The notes under the pieces are model-generated. The model had not been told where the DNA came from. It was given only the letters and a program-made list of their open reading frames with translations, and did not search any database. A program made the translations under genes and the position numbers. Shown one piece after another: positions 9,661 through 19,122 of a stretch of DNA of 64,000 nucleotides. Numbering within the stretch: position 1 is the stretch's first letter; the number at the start of each line of letters is the position of its first letter. Where the stretch lies: NCBI GenBank assembly GCA_029225065.1, contig JAQXVT010000037.1, positions 82,592 through 146,591 of the forward strand, written 5' to 3'. This stretch comes from Lachnospiraceae bacterium (GTDB lineage Bacteria; Bacillota; Clostridia; Lachnospirales; Lachnospiraceae).

Positions 9661-10539
9661 ATGGGCAAGAAAAAACTGACGATGGATAAACGTCACAACC
9701 TGATTGGATGGCTGTTTCTGTCAGTCGGAGTAATCCTGATCTGCTGGACCAGCTTTTACCCGATGATTCAGGCGTTTATTCTTTCCATGAAAAACGGACT
9801 TGGTGTAAACCTGAAATTTGCCGGATTTTCCAACTATGCGCGTATTTTAAAGGATCCGACATTCAAGGGAACGCTGTTCAACACGTTCTTTTATCTGATC
9901 ATTCAGGTGCCGATCATGCTGACACTGGCGCTGATTCTGGCATCGATCTTAAACAACAAGGATCTGAAATTCAAGGGGCTGTGGCGTACTTGCATTTTCC
10001 TGCCGTGTGCGACCTCCCTTGTTTCTTATTCCATGATTTTCCGTTCTCTGTTTGCAAACGATGGATTTGTCAACACCGTGCTTCGCGGACTTGGCATGAC
10101 TCCGGTGATGTGGTTCGCAAATGCATGGACGGCACGTTTTGTTATCATCATCGCGCTGATCTGGAGATGGACCGGATACAACATGGTATTTTACCTTTCC
10201 GGACTGCAGAATATCGACTATTCTGTTTACGAGGCGGCACGAATCGACGGAGCAAGCGCAAGACAGACACTTTTTAAGATTACGATCCCGCTGTTAAAAC
10301 CGACCATCCTGCTGACGACGATCACCTCCACAAACGGTACGCTGCAGCTGTTCGATGAGTCACTGAACCTGACAAACGGCGGACCTGGAAAGTCTACAAT
10401 GACGATGTCTCACTACATATACAATACGTCATTCGTGCAGAGCCCGAACTTCGGTTATGCGGCGGCAATGTCGATCGTGATTCTGGTAATGGTTGCGATC
10501 CTTGCAGTGATTCAGATGAAAGTAGGTGATGAGCGATGA
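9661..10539 (+). CDS. Sugar ABC transporter permease (MalF-type)
   Basis: EAARIDGASARQTLFKITIPLLKPT EAA-loop motif; multi-TM. Confidence 0.92.
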   Translation: MGKKKLTMDKRHNLIGWLFLSVGVILICWTSFYPMIQAFILSMKNGLGVNLKFAGFSNYARILKDPTFKGTLFNTFFYLIIQVPIMLTLALILASILNNKDLKFKGLWRTCIFLPCATSLVSYSMIFRSLFANDGFVNTVLRGLGMTPVMWFANAWTARFVIIIALIWRWTGYNMVFYLSGLQNIDYSVYEAARIDGASARQTLFKITIPLLKPTILLTTITSTNGTLQLFDESLNLTNGGPGKSTMTMSHYIYNTSFVQSPNFGYAAAMSIVILVMVAILAVIQMKVGDER

Positions 10540-11342
10540 GTAAGGGCAAAAAAATTGGCATGTATCTGTTTCTGATCATTTTTTCGCTGCTGTCGATTTT
10601 CCCGCTCTACTACATGGCATGTGCAGCGACAAATATGAGCGTTGACGTATCGAGAGGAAAACTGATTCCGGGTACTTATCTGGTGGAGAATTTCAAGGCG
10701 CTGATCACGAACCAGAATCTGGCGCGCGCACTGTGGAATTCTTTCCGCAACTCGGCGGTGCTCACGATTCTCTGCCTGCTGATCTGTTCCCTCGCAGGAT
10801 ACGGATTTGAGGTTTATCACGACAAGGCAAAGGATATCGTCTTTACGATCCTGCTCACGGCGATGATGGTTCCGTTTGCAGCGATCATGATTCCGATGTT
10901 CCGTATGTTCTCCCAGCTGAAAATGGTCAACACAATGGCAGCGTTCATGCTTCCTTCGATCTCGACACCATTTATGATCATGATGTTCCGCCAGGCGTCG
11001 CGTTCCTTCCCGAAGGACATCATCGAGGCTGCCCGGATGGACGGACTGAGTGAGATCGGAATTTTCTTCCGTATGTTTGTGCCGACGATGAAATCCACGT
11101 ATTCTGCAGCGCTCATCATCACCTTTATGAACGCATGGAACAACTATATGTGGCCGAAGATCATCCTTCAGACGAACGACACGATCACGATGCCGATGCT
11201 GGTATCGAACCTGCTCAGCGGTTACACCGTAGATTACGGCATGCTGATGCTTGGTGTTTTGATCTGTACACTCCCGACCGCAATCGTGTTCTTCTTCTTC
11301 CAGAAGAGCTTCACGGAAGGTATCACAGGAGCAGTGAAGTAA
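10536..11342 (+). CDS. Sugar ABC transporter permease (MalG-type)
   Basis: EAARMDGLSEIGIFFRMFVPTMKSTYSA EAA loop; 4-nt overlap with upstream permease. Confidence 0.92.
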   Translation: MSKGKKIGMYLFLIIFSLLSIFPLYYMACAATNMSVDVSRGKLIPGTYLVENFKALITNQNLARALWNSFRNSAVLTILCLLICSLAGYGFEVYHDKAKDIVFTILLTAMMVPFAAIMIPMFRMFSQLKMVNTMAAFMLPSISTPFMIMMFRQASRSFPKDIIEAARMDGLSEIGIFFRMFVPTMKSTYSAALIITFMNAWNNYMWPKIILQTNDTITMPMLVSNLLSGYTVDYGMLMLGVLICTLPTAIVFFFFQKSFTEGITGAVK

Positions 11343-11446
11343 ATCTGAGCATGCTGCCTGATACGCAGAACCAGATCAACAGAAAGTTTTTATTTTGGTT
11401 GAAACAAAAAGCAAAGCGTTTTATAAAAATTCATTTGATGGAAAAC

Positions 11447-11496
11447 GAAAACTCTCCCGCAGCACGGTATGCAGTGCCTGTCGGGGGAGTTTTTTA
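11447..11496 (+). terminator. Rho-independent terminator after sugar ABC operon
   Basis: aaaactctcccgc...gtcgggggagtttttt. Confidence 0.75.
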
Positions 11497-11647
11497 CTGC
11501 TGGTCATTTGGCAGTGAAATATCTGCTGTTTTGCTGCGTAAGAAAGTGATTCATGTGTGAGCCGCTTTCAGACATGGATTCATTATGATACTGCAAATGG
11601 AGAATGCCAAAGATACTGCTGGAAAATATCAAACGGTTTATAACAGA

Positions 11648-11690
11648 AAGTGTGTGCTTATAAATGTGATGATAAGTGTGTGCTTTATAA
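11648..11690 (+). repeat. Direct repeat AAGTGTGTGCTT(T)ATAA x2
   Basis: aagtgtgtgcttataa at 11648 and aagtgtgtgctttataa at 11674, upstream of the decarboxylase operon. Confidence 0.5.
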
Positions 11691-11866
11691 CGGTGGAGCA
11701 GTTGGCAGGGGAGGCATGATAGGAGGATTATATAATAGAAGAAAAGCAGAAATAAGAATGCGGAGGAAGAGAAAAACAGGTCGAAAAGGTAGTTGCGACT
11801 GACTTAAAGTAGAGAAATCTGAGCATGACAGAAAGAGGAAATTGTCAAAAATGATTGTATTTTTGC

Positions 11867-11895
11867 TTGCAATTTTGAAACAAAAAGGGTACTAT
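11867..11895 (+). promoter_or_regulatory. Promoter TTGCAA-17-TACTAT for the decarboxylase/transcarboxylase operon
   Basis: 17-bp spaced hexamers about 54 bp upstream of the ATG. Confidence 0.55.
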
Positions 11896-11948
11896 AGACT
11901 AGGCAGAAATTGGATAAACATTTTAATATAACATGGAGGGCTGAGAGA

Positions 11949-13385
11949 ATGAGTAATACAGCACAAAACTTGGCAAGTACAAGAATTGCTTCTTTACTTG
12001 ATGAGAACAGTTTTGTTGAAATCGGCGGATATGTAACTGCCAGAAATACTGATTTCAACATGCAGCAGACAGAAACACCGGGTGACGGCGTTGTGACCGG
12101 ATACGGCGTGATCGACGGACATCTGGTATATGTTTACAGCCAGGATGCATCCGTTCTGGGCGGTACCATTGGAGAAATGCATGCAAAGAAGATCGCAGGT
12201 CTTTATGACATGGCTATGAAAATGGGCGCTCCGGTGATTGGATTATTGGATTGTGCAGGTCTCAGACTTCAGGAAGCTACCGATGCGCTGAACGCATTTG
12301 GCGAGATCTATCTGAAGCAGACTATGGCATCCGGTGTCATTCCGCAGATTACTGCCATCTTCGGAAGATGCGGAGGCGGACTTGCGCTTGTACCGGCATT
12401 AACAGACTTCACCTTTATGGAAGGCAAAAAAGCAGAGCTTTTTGTAAATTCTCCGAACGCACTTGACGGAAACAGCAAGGACAAATGTGATACCGCATCT
12501 GCAAAATTCCAGAGCGAAGAGGCTGGTCTTGTAGATTTCATCGGTACACAGGATGAGATCCTCGCAGGTATCCGTGAGCTGGTTGCAATGCTTCCGGCAA
12601 ACAACGAGGATGACATGTCCTACGAGGAGTGCTCCGACGATCTGAACCGTGCATGCAAGGATCTTGAGAATGCAGCAGGCGATCCGGCAGTTCTTCTTTC
12701 CAATATCGCAGATGACAACAACTTCGTAGAAGTAAAAGCTGCTTATGCAAAGGATATGGTAACCGGTTTCGTTCGCCTGAACGGTACCACGGTAGGTGTG
12801 GTAGCAAACCGCAGCGAAGTTTACGGTGAGGACGGCGAAGTGACAGAGACCTTTGACGGTACGCTCAGCGGAAGAGGCGCTCAGAAGGCAGCAGATTTCG
12901 TAAACTTCTGTGATGCATTTGAGATTCCGGTACTTTCTCTGACGAACGTATCCGGCTTCAAGGCATGTAAATGCTCCGAGCGTATGATCGCAAAGGCAGC
13001 CGCAAAGCTTACCTATGCATTTGCAAATGCAACAGTTCCGAAGGTAAATGTTATCACAGGAAAGGCATTCGGAAGCGCATACGTGGCAATGAACAGCAAG
13101 GCAATCGGCGCAGACATGACATTTGCATGGGAGAACGCACAGATTGGCATGATGGATGCACAGCTGGCAGCAAAGATTATGTATGCAGGTCAGGATGTGA
13201 AGGTTATCAATGAGAAAGCAGCTGAGTACGCAGCACTTCAGTCAAGTGCAGTGGCAGCAGCAAAGAGAGGATATGTAGATAACATTATCGCAGCAGAAGA
13301 CACCAGAAAGTATGTCATTGGTGCATTTGAGATGTTGTTCACAAAGAGAGACGATCGCCCGGCCAAAAAGCACGGAACAGTCTAA
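11949..13385 (+). CDS. Acyl-CoA carboxyltransferase (MmdA / PccB / transcarboxylase 12S-type subunit)
   Basis: Crotonase-like carboxyltransferase motifs (GDGVVTGYGVIDGHLVYVYSQDASVLGGTIGEMHAKKI; GRCGGGLALVPALTDF; AFGSAYVAMNSKAIGADMTFAWENAQIGMM). Confidence 0.88.
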   Translation: MSNTAQNLASTRIASLLDENSFVEIGGYVTARNTDFNMQQTETPGDGVVTGYGVIDGHLVYVYSQDASVLGGTIGEMHAKKIAGLYDMAMKMGAPVIGLLDCAGLRLQEATDALNAFGEIYLKQTMASGVIPQITAIFGRCGGGLALVPALTDFTFMEGKKAELFVNSPNALDGNSKDKCDTASAKFQSEEAGLVDFIGTQDEILAGIRELVAMLPANNEDDMSYEECSDDLNRACKDLENAAGDPAVLLSNIADDNNFVEVKAAYAKDMVTGFVRLNGTTVGVVANRSEVYGEDGEVTETFDGTLSGRGAQKAADFVNFCDAFEIPVLSLTNVSGFKACKCSERMIAKAAAKLTYAFANATVPKVNVITGKAFGSAYVAMNSKAIGADMTFAWENAQIGMMDAQLAAKIMYAGQDVKVINEKAAEYAALQSSAVAAAKRGYVDNIIAAEDTRKYVIGAFEMLFTKRDDRPAKKHGTV

Positions 13386-13399
13386 GCGAGGTGAATCAC

Positions 13400-14347
13400 A
13401 TGAAACGTAGATTAAGCGCAGTATTGCTTGCTCTTGGCCTGACCGTATCCGCACTTTCCACGGGCGTATATGCGGCAGAGACGGAGACAACGGCAGCGAC
13501 CGAGCAGGTAACAGAGGAAGCACAGACCGAAGCATCTACTGAAGCGGCAACGGAAAAAGCGACAGAGGCACAGACCGAAGCAGCTGAAGCAGCAGCGGAG
13601 GAAGAGCTGACAGAGCTGGCTTCAGAAGTAGCAGAGGCAGAATCCGAAGCAGCTGAAGCAGAGTCAGAGTCTGAGACAGAAGCACTTTCGCAGGAAGAAC
13701 AGCAGAAGCAGTCGATGGCACAGATGCTGGAGCAGTTCAATTCCTGTACGGATGAGCAGCTGGCACAGATGATGGAGAGCGACGATGCATCCACAAAGCT
13801 GATTGCAGCTAACTGGAGTTCTATAAAAGAAGAAGTCGGTAATTTTGTAGAAGTAACAAGACTGGAGAGCAGTATGTCTGAGGACGGCGCTGCTTATATC
13901 GTTACCTGCCATACCAAGTATGACAAGACAGGCGACACTGATGTTATTGTTACATATGAGTATAACATAAAAGATCAGACTACTTCACTTGCATGGGATG
14001 TTCAGTATTCCATGGGCAAACTGATTGAGCGTGCAGGACTGAACACACTGATGGGAATCGGTATTGTGTTCCTTGCGCTTCTTTTCCTGAGCTTCCTGAT
14101 CGGAAGACTTCATATCATTCCGGATCTGATCGAGAAGAAAGCAAAAGAAAATGCACCGGTTGCACCGGCAGCTCCGGCTGTTGCAGCACCGGCACCGGTT
14201 GTTGAGGAAGAGGAAGACCTGATGGACGACCTTGAACTGGTAGCTGTAATTACAGCAGCGATTGCTGCATCAGAGACAACATCCGGTGATGGATTTGTCG
14301 TTCGTTCTATCAAAAAAGCAAACAGAAGAAACTGGCAGAGAGCCTAA
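13400..14347 (+). CDS. OadG-like gamma-subunit-type membrane protein with N-terminal exported acidic Thr/Glu/Ala-rich region
   Basis: Signal peptide, low-complexity ETETTAATEQVTEEAQTEAS..., DUF3887-like middle domain, one TM (LNTLMGIGIVFLALLFLSFLIGRL), Pro/Ala linker; position between carboxyltransferase and biotin carrier. Confidence 0.7.
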   Translation: MKRRLSAVLLALGLTVSALSTGVYAAETETTAATEQVTEEAQTEASTEAATEKATEAQTEAAEAAAEEELTELASEVAEAESEAAEAESESETEALSQEEQQKQSMAQMLEQFNSCTDEQLAQMMESDDASTKLIAANWSSIKEEVGNFVEVTRLESSMSEDGAAYIVTCHTKYDKTGDTDVIVTYEYNIKDQTTSLAWDVQYSMGKLIERAGLNTLMGIGIVFLALLFLSFLIGRLHIIPDLIEKKAKENAPVAPAAPAVAAPAPVVEEEEDLMDDLELVAVITAAIAASETTSGDGFVVRSIKKANRRNWQRA

Positions 14348-14365
14348 AGACAGGAGGACATCGAA

Positions 14366-14737
14366 ATGAAAAGCTATACAATCACAGTTAATGGAACTGC
14401 ATATGACGTAACAGTAGAAGAGGGAACAGGAGCAGCAGCTCCGGCAGCAGCACCGAAGGCGGCTCCGAAAGCAGCACCGAAGGCAGCTCCGAAAGCAGCA
14501 GCACCGACAGCAGGCGGCGCAGGATCTGTAAAGGTAACTGCTTCTGTACCGGGCAAAGTATTCAAGGTAGAGGCAAGCGTTGGACAGGCTGTAAAGAAGG
14601 GCGACAGCATCGTAATTCTTGAGGCAATGAAGATGGAAATCCCGGTTGTAGCTCCGCAGGATGGTACAGTAGCAAGCATTGATGTTGCAGTTGGCGCTGC
14701 AGTAGAGAACGGTGACGTTCTGGCTACTCTGAACTAA
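14366..14737 (+). CDS. Biotin carboxyl carrier protein (decarboxylase/transcarboxylase biotinyl subunit)
   Basis: EAMKMEIP biotinylation motif preceded by AAPKAAPKAAPKAAPKAAAP linker. Confidence 0.95.
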   Translation: MKSYTITVNGTAYDVTVEEGTGAAAPAAAPKAAPKAAPKAAPKAAAPTAGGAGSVKVTASVPGKVFKVEASVGQAVKKGDSIVILEAMKMEIPVVAPQDGTVASIDVAVGAAVENGDVLATLN

Positions 14738-14806
14738 TGATTTTGTGCGTCATGCCGGTGAAGGTTTGATCCGGCAGACGAAAAGTACAAACTGGGAGGT
14801 AAAAGA

Positions 14807-15964
14807 ATGTCTTACGTAACAAATACGTTGGCGAATTTATGGGGACAGACTGCATTCTGCAACCTTGAAATCGGAAACTATGTCATGATTCTGGTTGCAT
14901 GTGTGTTCCTGTATCTGGCAATCAAGCATGGTTTTGAGCCTCTGCTTCTTGTACCGATCGCATTTGGTATGCTGCTTGTTAATATCTATCCGGATATTAT
15001 GGCTGAGCCGTACACCGATGCTGCAGGTATTGAGCATGCAGGTGGTTTGCTTCATTATTTCTATATCATGGATGAGTGGTCAATTCTGCCGTCCCTGATC
15101 TTCATGGGCGTTGGTGCGATGACGGACTTTGGTCCGCTGATTGCAAATCCGATCAGCTTCCTGCTCGGTGCAGCAGCACAGATCGGTATTTACGTTGCAT
15201 ACTTCCTTGCAATTGCGCTTGGATTCAACGGCAAGGCAGCAGCAGCAATCTCCATCATCGGTGGTGCAGACGGCCCGACTTCTATTTTCCTTGCAGGTAA
15301 GCTTGGACAGACGGCGCTTATGGGACCGATCGCAGTAGCAGCATATTCCTATATGTCCCTCGTTCCGATTATTCAGCCGCCTATTATGAAACTTCTTACA
15401 ACAAAGGAAGAACGCGAGATCAAGATGGAGCAGCTTCGTCCGGTATCCAAGCTGGAGAAGATCCTGTTCCCGATCATTATCACGATCGTTGTCTGCCTGC
15501 TTCTTCCGTCTACTGCTCCGCTGGTAGGTATGCTGATGCTCGGTAACCTCTTCCGTGAGAGTGGTGTGGTAAAACAGCTGACAGAGACTGCTTCCAATGC
15601 AATGATGTACATCGTTGTTATTCTGCTTGGTACTTCCGTAGGTGCAACAACATCTGCAGCAGCATTCCTGAACATGAACACGATCAAGATCGTTATTCTG
15701 GGTCTGTGTGCATTCGCATTTGGTACTGCTGGTGGAGTCCTGCTTGGAAAACTGATGTGCAAGCTTTCTGGCGGCAAGATCAATCCGCTGATCGGTTCTG
15801 CAGGTGTATCTGCCGTTCCGATGGCAGCCCGTGTATCTCAGAAGGTCGGTGCAGAGGCAGATCCGACGAACTTCCTTCTGATGCATGCAATGGGACCGAA
15901 CGTAGCAGGAGTTATCGGTACTGCAGTAGCAGCTGGTACTTTCATGGCAATTTTCGGAGTATAA
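14807..15964 (+). CDS. Na+-transporting carboxylic-acid decarboxylase beta subunit (OadB/MmdB/GcdB family)
   Basis: GADGPTSIFLAGKL motif, multi-TM, PMAARVSQKVGAEADPTNFLLMHAMGPNVAGVIGTAVAAG C-terminus. Confidence 0.94.
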   Translation: MSYVTNTLANLWGQTAFCNLEIGNYVMILVACVFLYLAIKHGFEPLLLVPIAFGMLLVNIYPDIMAEPYTDAAGIEHAGGLLHYFYIMDEWSILPSLIFMGVGAMTDFGPLIANPISFLLGAAAQIGIYVAYFLAIALGFNGKAAAAISIIGGADGPTSIFLAGKLGQTALMGPIAVAAYSYMSLVPIIQPPIMKLLTTKEEREIKMEQLRPVSKLEKILFPIIITIVVCLLLPSTAPLVGMLMLGNLFRESGVVKQLTETASNAMMYIVVILLGTSVGATTSAAAFLNMNTIKIVILGLCAFAFGTAGGVLLGKLMCKLSGGKINPLIGSAGVSAVPMAARVSQKVGAEADPTNFLLMHAMGPNVAGVIGTAVAAGTFMAIFGV

Positions 15965-15991
15965 CGAAATCGCTGCGAAGCAGTTGTTTGG

Positions 15992-16026
15992 TTATGAGAG
16001 CGGATTGCTGAGATCCGCTTTGACAG
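15992..16026 (+). repeat. Intergenic hairpin repeat (TTATGAG...AGCGGATTGC..ATCCGCTTTGACAG family)
   Basis: ttatgagAGCGGATtgctgagATCCGCTttgacag; related copies elsewhere in window. Confidence 0.6.
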
Positions 16027-16037
16027 TGAACAGTTTA

Positions 16038-16058
16038 TGGCGCCGTCTGGCGGCGCCA
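16038..16058 (+). terminator. Hairpin tggcgccg-tctgg-cggcgcca (terminator/attenuator-like, no long T-run)
   Basis: Perfect GC-rich inverted repeat directly upstream of the carboxyltransferase-subunit RBS. Confidence 0.4.
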
Positions 16059-16078
16059 TTCTATACAGGAGGAACAAA

Positions 16079-17491
16079 ATGGCTGAACAGGCAAAAAAAC
16101 CAATTAAGATTACTGAGACCATCCTTCGTGATGCGCATCAGTCTCTGATTGCAACTCGTATGACGACAGAGCAGATGCTCCCGATCGTTGAAAAGCTGGA
16201 CAAAGTTGGCTATCATTCCGTAGAGTGCTGGGGTGGTGCAACATTTGACGCATCTCTTCGTTTCCTGCATGAGGATCCGTGGGAGAGACTTCGTAAATTA
16301 AGAGCAGGCTTCAAGAATACAAAGCTTCAGATGCTGTTCCGTGGACAGAATATCCTTGGATATCGTCCGTATGCAGATGATGTAGTAGAGTACTTCGTAC
16401 AGAAGTCCATCGCAAATGGTATCGATATCATCCGTATCTTTGACTGTATGAATGATATGCGTAACCTTCAGACTGCAGTATCTGCTGCAAACAAGGAGAA
16501 GGGTCATGCGCAGGTAGCAATGTCTTACACACTGGGCGATGCTTACACCATGGAGTACTGGGTAAGCCTTGCAAAGCGTATTGAGGAAATGGGAGCAAAC
16601 TCCATCTGTATCAAGGATATGGCTGGTCTGCTTCTTCCGTATAAGGCAACTGAGCTGGTAAAAGCACTGAAAGAGAACGTAAAGATCCCGATTCAGCTGC
16701 ATACACATTATACTTCCGGTGTTGCTTCCATGACTTACATGAAAGCAGTAGAGGCTGGCGTGGACGTTATCGACTGCGCAATGTCTCCGTTCGCACTTGG
16801 TACTTCTCAGCCGGCTACTGAGGTTATGGTTGAGACCTTCAAGGGTACACCGTATGATACCGGATTTGATTCCAAGCTTCTGGATGAAATCGCTGATTAC
16901 TTCCGTCCGATGCGTGACGAGGCACTCAAGAGCGGTCTGCTGAATCCGAAGAACCTTGGTGTAAACATTAAGACGCTGCTGTACCAGGTACCGGGCGGAA
17001 TGCTTTCCAACCTGACCTCACAGCTGAAGGATCTGCATGCAGAGGATAAGTACTATGAGGTACTGGAAGAGGTTCCGCGCGTACGTAAGGACCTTGGTGA
17101 GTGCCCGCTGGTTACTCCGTCTTCTCAGATCGTAGGTACACAGGCCGTTATGAACGTCATCAACGGAGAGCGTTACAAGATGGTTCCGCAGCAGACGAAA
17201 GATGTTCTGTGTGGAAAGTACGGCGCTACTGTAAAACCGTTCAACAAAGAAGTGCAGAAGAAGTGCATCGGCGATGCAGAAGTAATTACCTGCCGTCCGG
17301 CTGACCTGATCCCGGATGAGCTGGATACACTGCGTGGCGAGATGGCTCAGTGGTCTGAGCAGGATGAGGACGTACTGTCCTACGCACTGTTCCCGCAGGT
17401 AGCTACTGACTTCTTTAAATACAGAGAAGCACAGCAGAAAAAGGTAGATCCGACCGTAGCGGATGAAAAAAATAAGGCTTATCCGGTTTAA
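16079..17491 (+). CDS. Oxaloacetate decarboxylase alpha / transcarboxylase 5S-type carboxyltransferase subunit (no biotin domain)
   Basis: ITETILRDAHQSLIATRMTTEQM, metal-binding HTHYTSGVA, lipoyl/biotinyl domain absent from C-terminus. Confidence 0.92.
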   Translation: MAEQAKKPIKITETILRDAHQSLIATRMTTEQMLPIVEKLDKVGYHSVECWGGATFDASLRFLHEDPWERLRKLRAGFKNTKLQMLFRGQNILGYRPYADDVVEYFVQKSIANGIDIIRIFDCMNDMRNLQTAVSAANKEKGHAQVAMSYTLGDAYTMEYWVSLAKRIEEMGANSICIKDMAGLLLPYKATELVKALKENVKIPIQLHTHYTSGVASMTYMKAVEAGVDVIDCAMSPFALGTSQPATEVMVETFKGTPYDTGFDSKLLDEIADYFRPMRDEALKSGLLNPKNLGVNIKTLLYQVPGGMLSNLTSQLKDLHAEDKYYEVLEEVPRVRKDLGECPLVTPSSQIVGTQAVMNVINGERYKMVPQQTKDVLCGKYGATVKPFNKEVQKKCIGDAEVITCRPADLIPDELDTLRGEMAQWSEQDEDVLSYALFPQVATDFFKYREAQQKKVDPTVADEKNKAYPV

Positions 17492-17519
17492 TATTACAGA
17501 TAGGCAGAAATAAGACAGA

Positions 17520-17550
17520 GGGGCTGCCGCGTTATGCGGCGGCCTTTTTG
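17520..17550 (+). terminator. Rho-independent terminator after the operon
   Basis: gggctgccgc-gttat-gcggcggcctttttg. Confidence 0.85.
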
Positions 17551-17721
17551 CAAATTCCCATTTTGTCTATGATGAAGGAAAATGAAGCGATAAAAAAGAA
17601 AATAAAAAGAATGAAAAAGGAAATAACCTTCGGGGAAATCTGATATGAGGCAAATATTCGTTTTGCGGCACAGAAGAAACGAAGGATAAGATAGAAAAAC
17701 AGAGAAAAGGAAGAGCTCATC

Positions 17722-18609
17722 ATGCAAAAAGAGAGACAGGAAAGGACAGTGGGGACGGAAAAGATGGATCCTCAAATTTCAGAAAAAGCGTGCTACATTG
17801 TGGGTGCCGGAAGCTTTGAAAAACTGGATCGCATGCCGCAGAAGGGAGATTTGATTATTGCTGCGGATGGTGGCTACGCGTATCTGAAACGGCTTGGTAT
17901 CCAGCCGGATGTGCTGCTCGGTGATTTTGATTCCCTGGAGTATGTGCCGGAGCATGACCATATCCTGCGCCATTCGCCGATCAAGGACGATACAGATATG
18001 GCACTGGCGGCTTTTTATGCGCAGGAAAAAGGATACCGCCTGTTTTATTTATATGGAGGGCTTGGCGGAAAGCGGCTGGATCATACGATGGCAAATTTTC
18101 AGCTGCTGACCGGCCTGTCGCGCGCAGGAATGAAGGCCTATCTGATTGGAGAAAATAATATTGTGACTGCAATCACCGGGGAACGGATCTCGTTTGCGAA
18201 AGAGGCCGAAGGGATGATTTCCGTGTTCAGCATGACGGATGTATCGACGGGAATCTGGGAAAAAGGCCTGAAATACACGCTGAACGATGCCACGCTTAAA
18301 AATGATAAGGTGCTTGGTGTCAGCAATGAGTTTATCGGCGGGGAGAGCAGCATTTCCGTACAGGAAGGCACGCTTCTCGTGATGTGGGAAGAGCGAAACG
18401 GGCTGCCGGTACAAAGAGAAATATTAAAAAAAACGACGAACTCTGAATCGGCGAAGACGAAAAATGAAACGCTGGAAGAAGCAGAAGTATTACAGAAAAC
18501 AGAACCATTTGAAAAAGCGGAAGTAGAACCGTCACCATACGGGACAGAAGTATTCGAAAAAACAGAAGTGGAATTGTCAGTACAGAATGCACATGGAGAA
18601 GAGGAGTAA
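17722..18609 (+). CDS. thiN: Thiamine diphosphokinase with acidic degenerate C-terminal extension
   Basis: IIAADGGYAYLKRLGIQPDVLLGDFDSLEYVP, KDDTDMALA, GGLGGKRLDHTMANFQLL; extra ~75 aa EVLQKTEPFEKAEVEPS... tail. Confidence 0.9.
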   Translation: MQKERQERTVGTEKMDPQISEKACYIVGAGSFEKLDRMPQKGDLIIAADGGYAYLKRLGIQPDVLLGDFDSLEYVPEHDHILRHSPIKDDTDMALAAFYAQEKGYRLFYLYGGLGGKRLDHTMANFQLLTGLSRAGMKAYLIGENNIVTAITGERISFAKEAEGMISVFSMTDVSTGIWEKGLKYTLNDATLKNDKVLGVSNEFIGGESSISVQEGTLLVMWEERNGLPVQREILKKTTNSESAKTKNETLEEAEVLQKTEPFEKAEVEPSPYGTEVFEKTEVELSVQNAHGEEE

Positions 18610-18612
18610 GAA

Positions 18613-19011
18613 ATGGCGGGTAAAACCAGAAAATGGACGGATGTTTTTTTGATGCTGTGGCTGATTCTTGCAGGGGGAGCGATTGTTTTTCTTTCTGTGC
18701 GCACACTACCGGTGGCTATTTTCGGGAAATCAAAGGATTTCGGGCTGGTGTGCCTTGGTTTGCTTGACGTGCTTGGCATTTTGATGCTGCTGACCGGGCG
18801 GAGTGACTGGGCCGGAATGAGCGGAAAAAAGAAACGGGGACGTGCGGAAGCAGTTCGATTTTTGGTTTGCTTTTTACTTGGAACGGCAGTTTATGCAATT
18901 TACTGCATTGCTGACAGAAGGTATTTTTTCTGGGGAAACGATATCCGAAACGCGCTGGTATCCGGTGCAGTCATCTGCATTTCCTTCTTTTTTGGCAGAA
19001 AACAGGGATAA
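18613..19011 (+). CDS. Small membrane protein of unknown function
   Basis: 132 aa with 4 predicted hydrophobic segments, immediately after thiN with its own start and no gap. Confidence 0.55.
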   Translation: MAGKTRKWTDVFLMLWLILAGGAIVFLSVRTLPVAIFGKSKDFGLVCLGLLDVLGILMLLTGRSDWAGMSGKKKRGRAEAVRFLVCFLLGTAVYAIYCIADRRYFFWGNDIRNALVSGAVICISFFFGRKQG

Positions 19012-19037
19012 AAGAGGAGAAAGACGTTCTTTTCCAC

Positions 19038-19065
19038 TTGCATAATTAAAAAAATAGGCTATAAT
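19038..19065 (+). promoter_or_regulatory. Promoter TTGCAT-16-TATAAT
   Basis: Upstream of amino-acid SBP gene. Confidence 0.6.
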
Positions 19066-19122
19066 AGAACAAGTTCATTCAAATTTTATAAATATGCATA
19101 GATATGCAGGGAGGAAAAAATC

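Noticed and set aside
15080-15886. 268-aa Cys-rich minus-strand ORF
   Set aside because: Antisense to the OadB-like gene; Cys richness results from complementing Ala/Thr (GCA/ACA) codons.
17551-17722. TPP riboswitch upstream of thiN
   Set aside because: No CTGAGA or ACCTGATCTGGATAATGCC-like motifs; region is an A/G-rich spacer.
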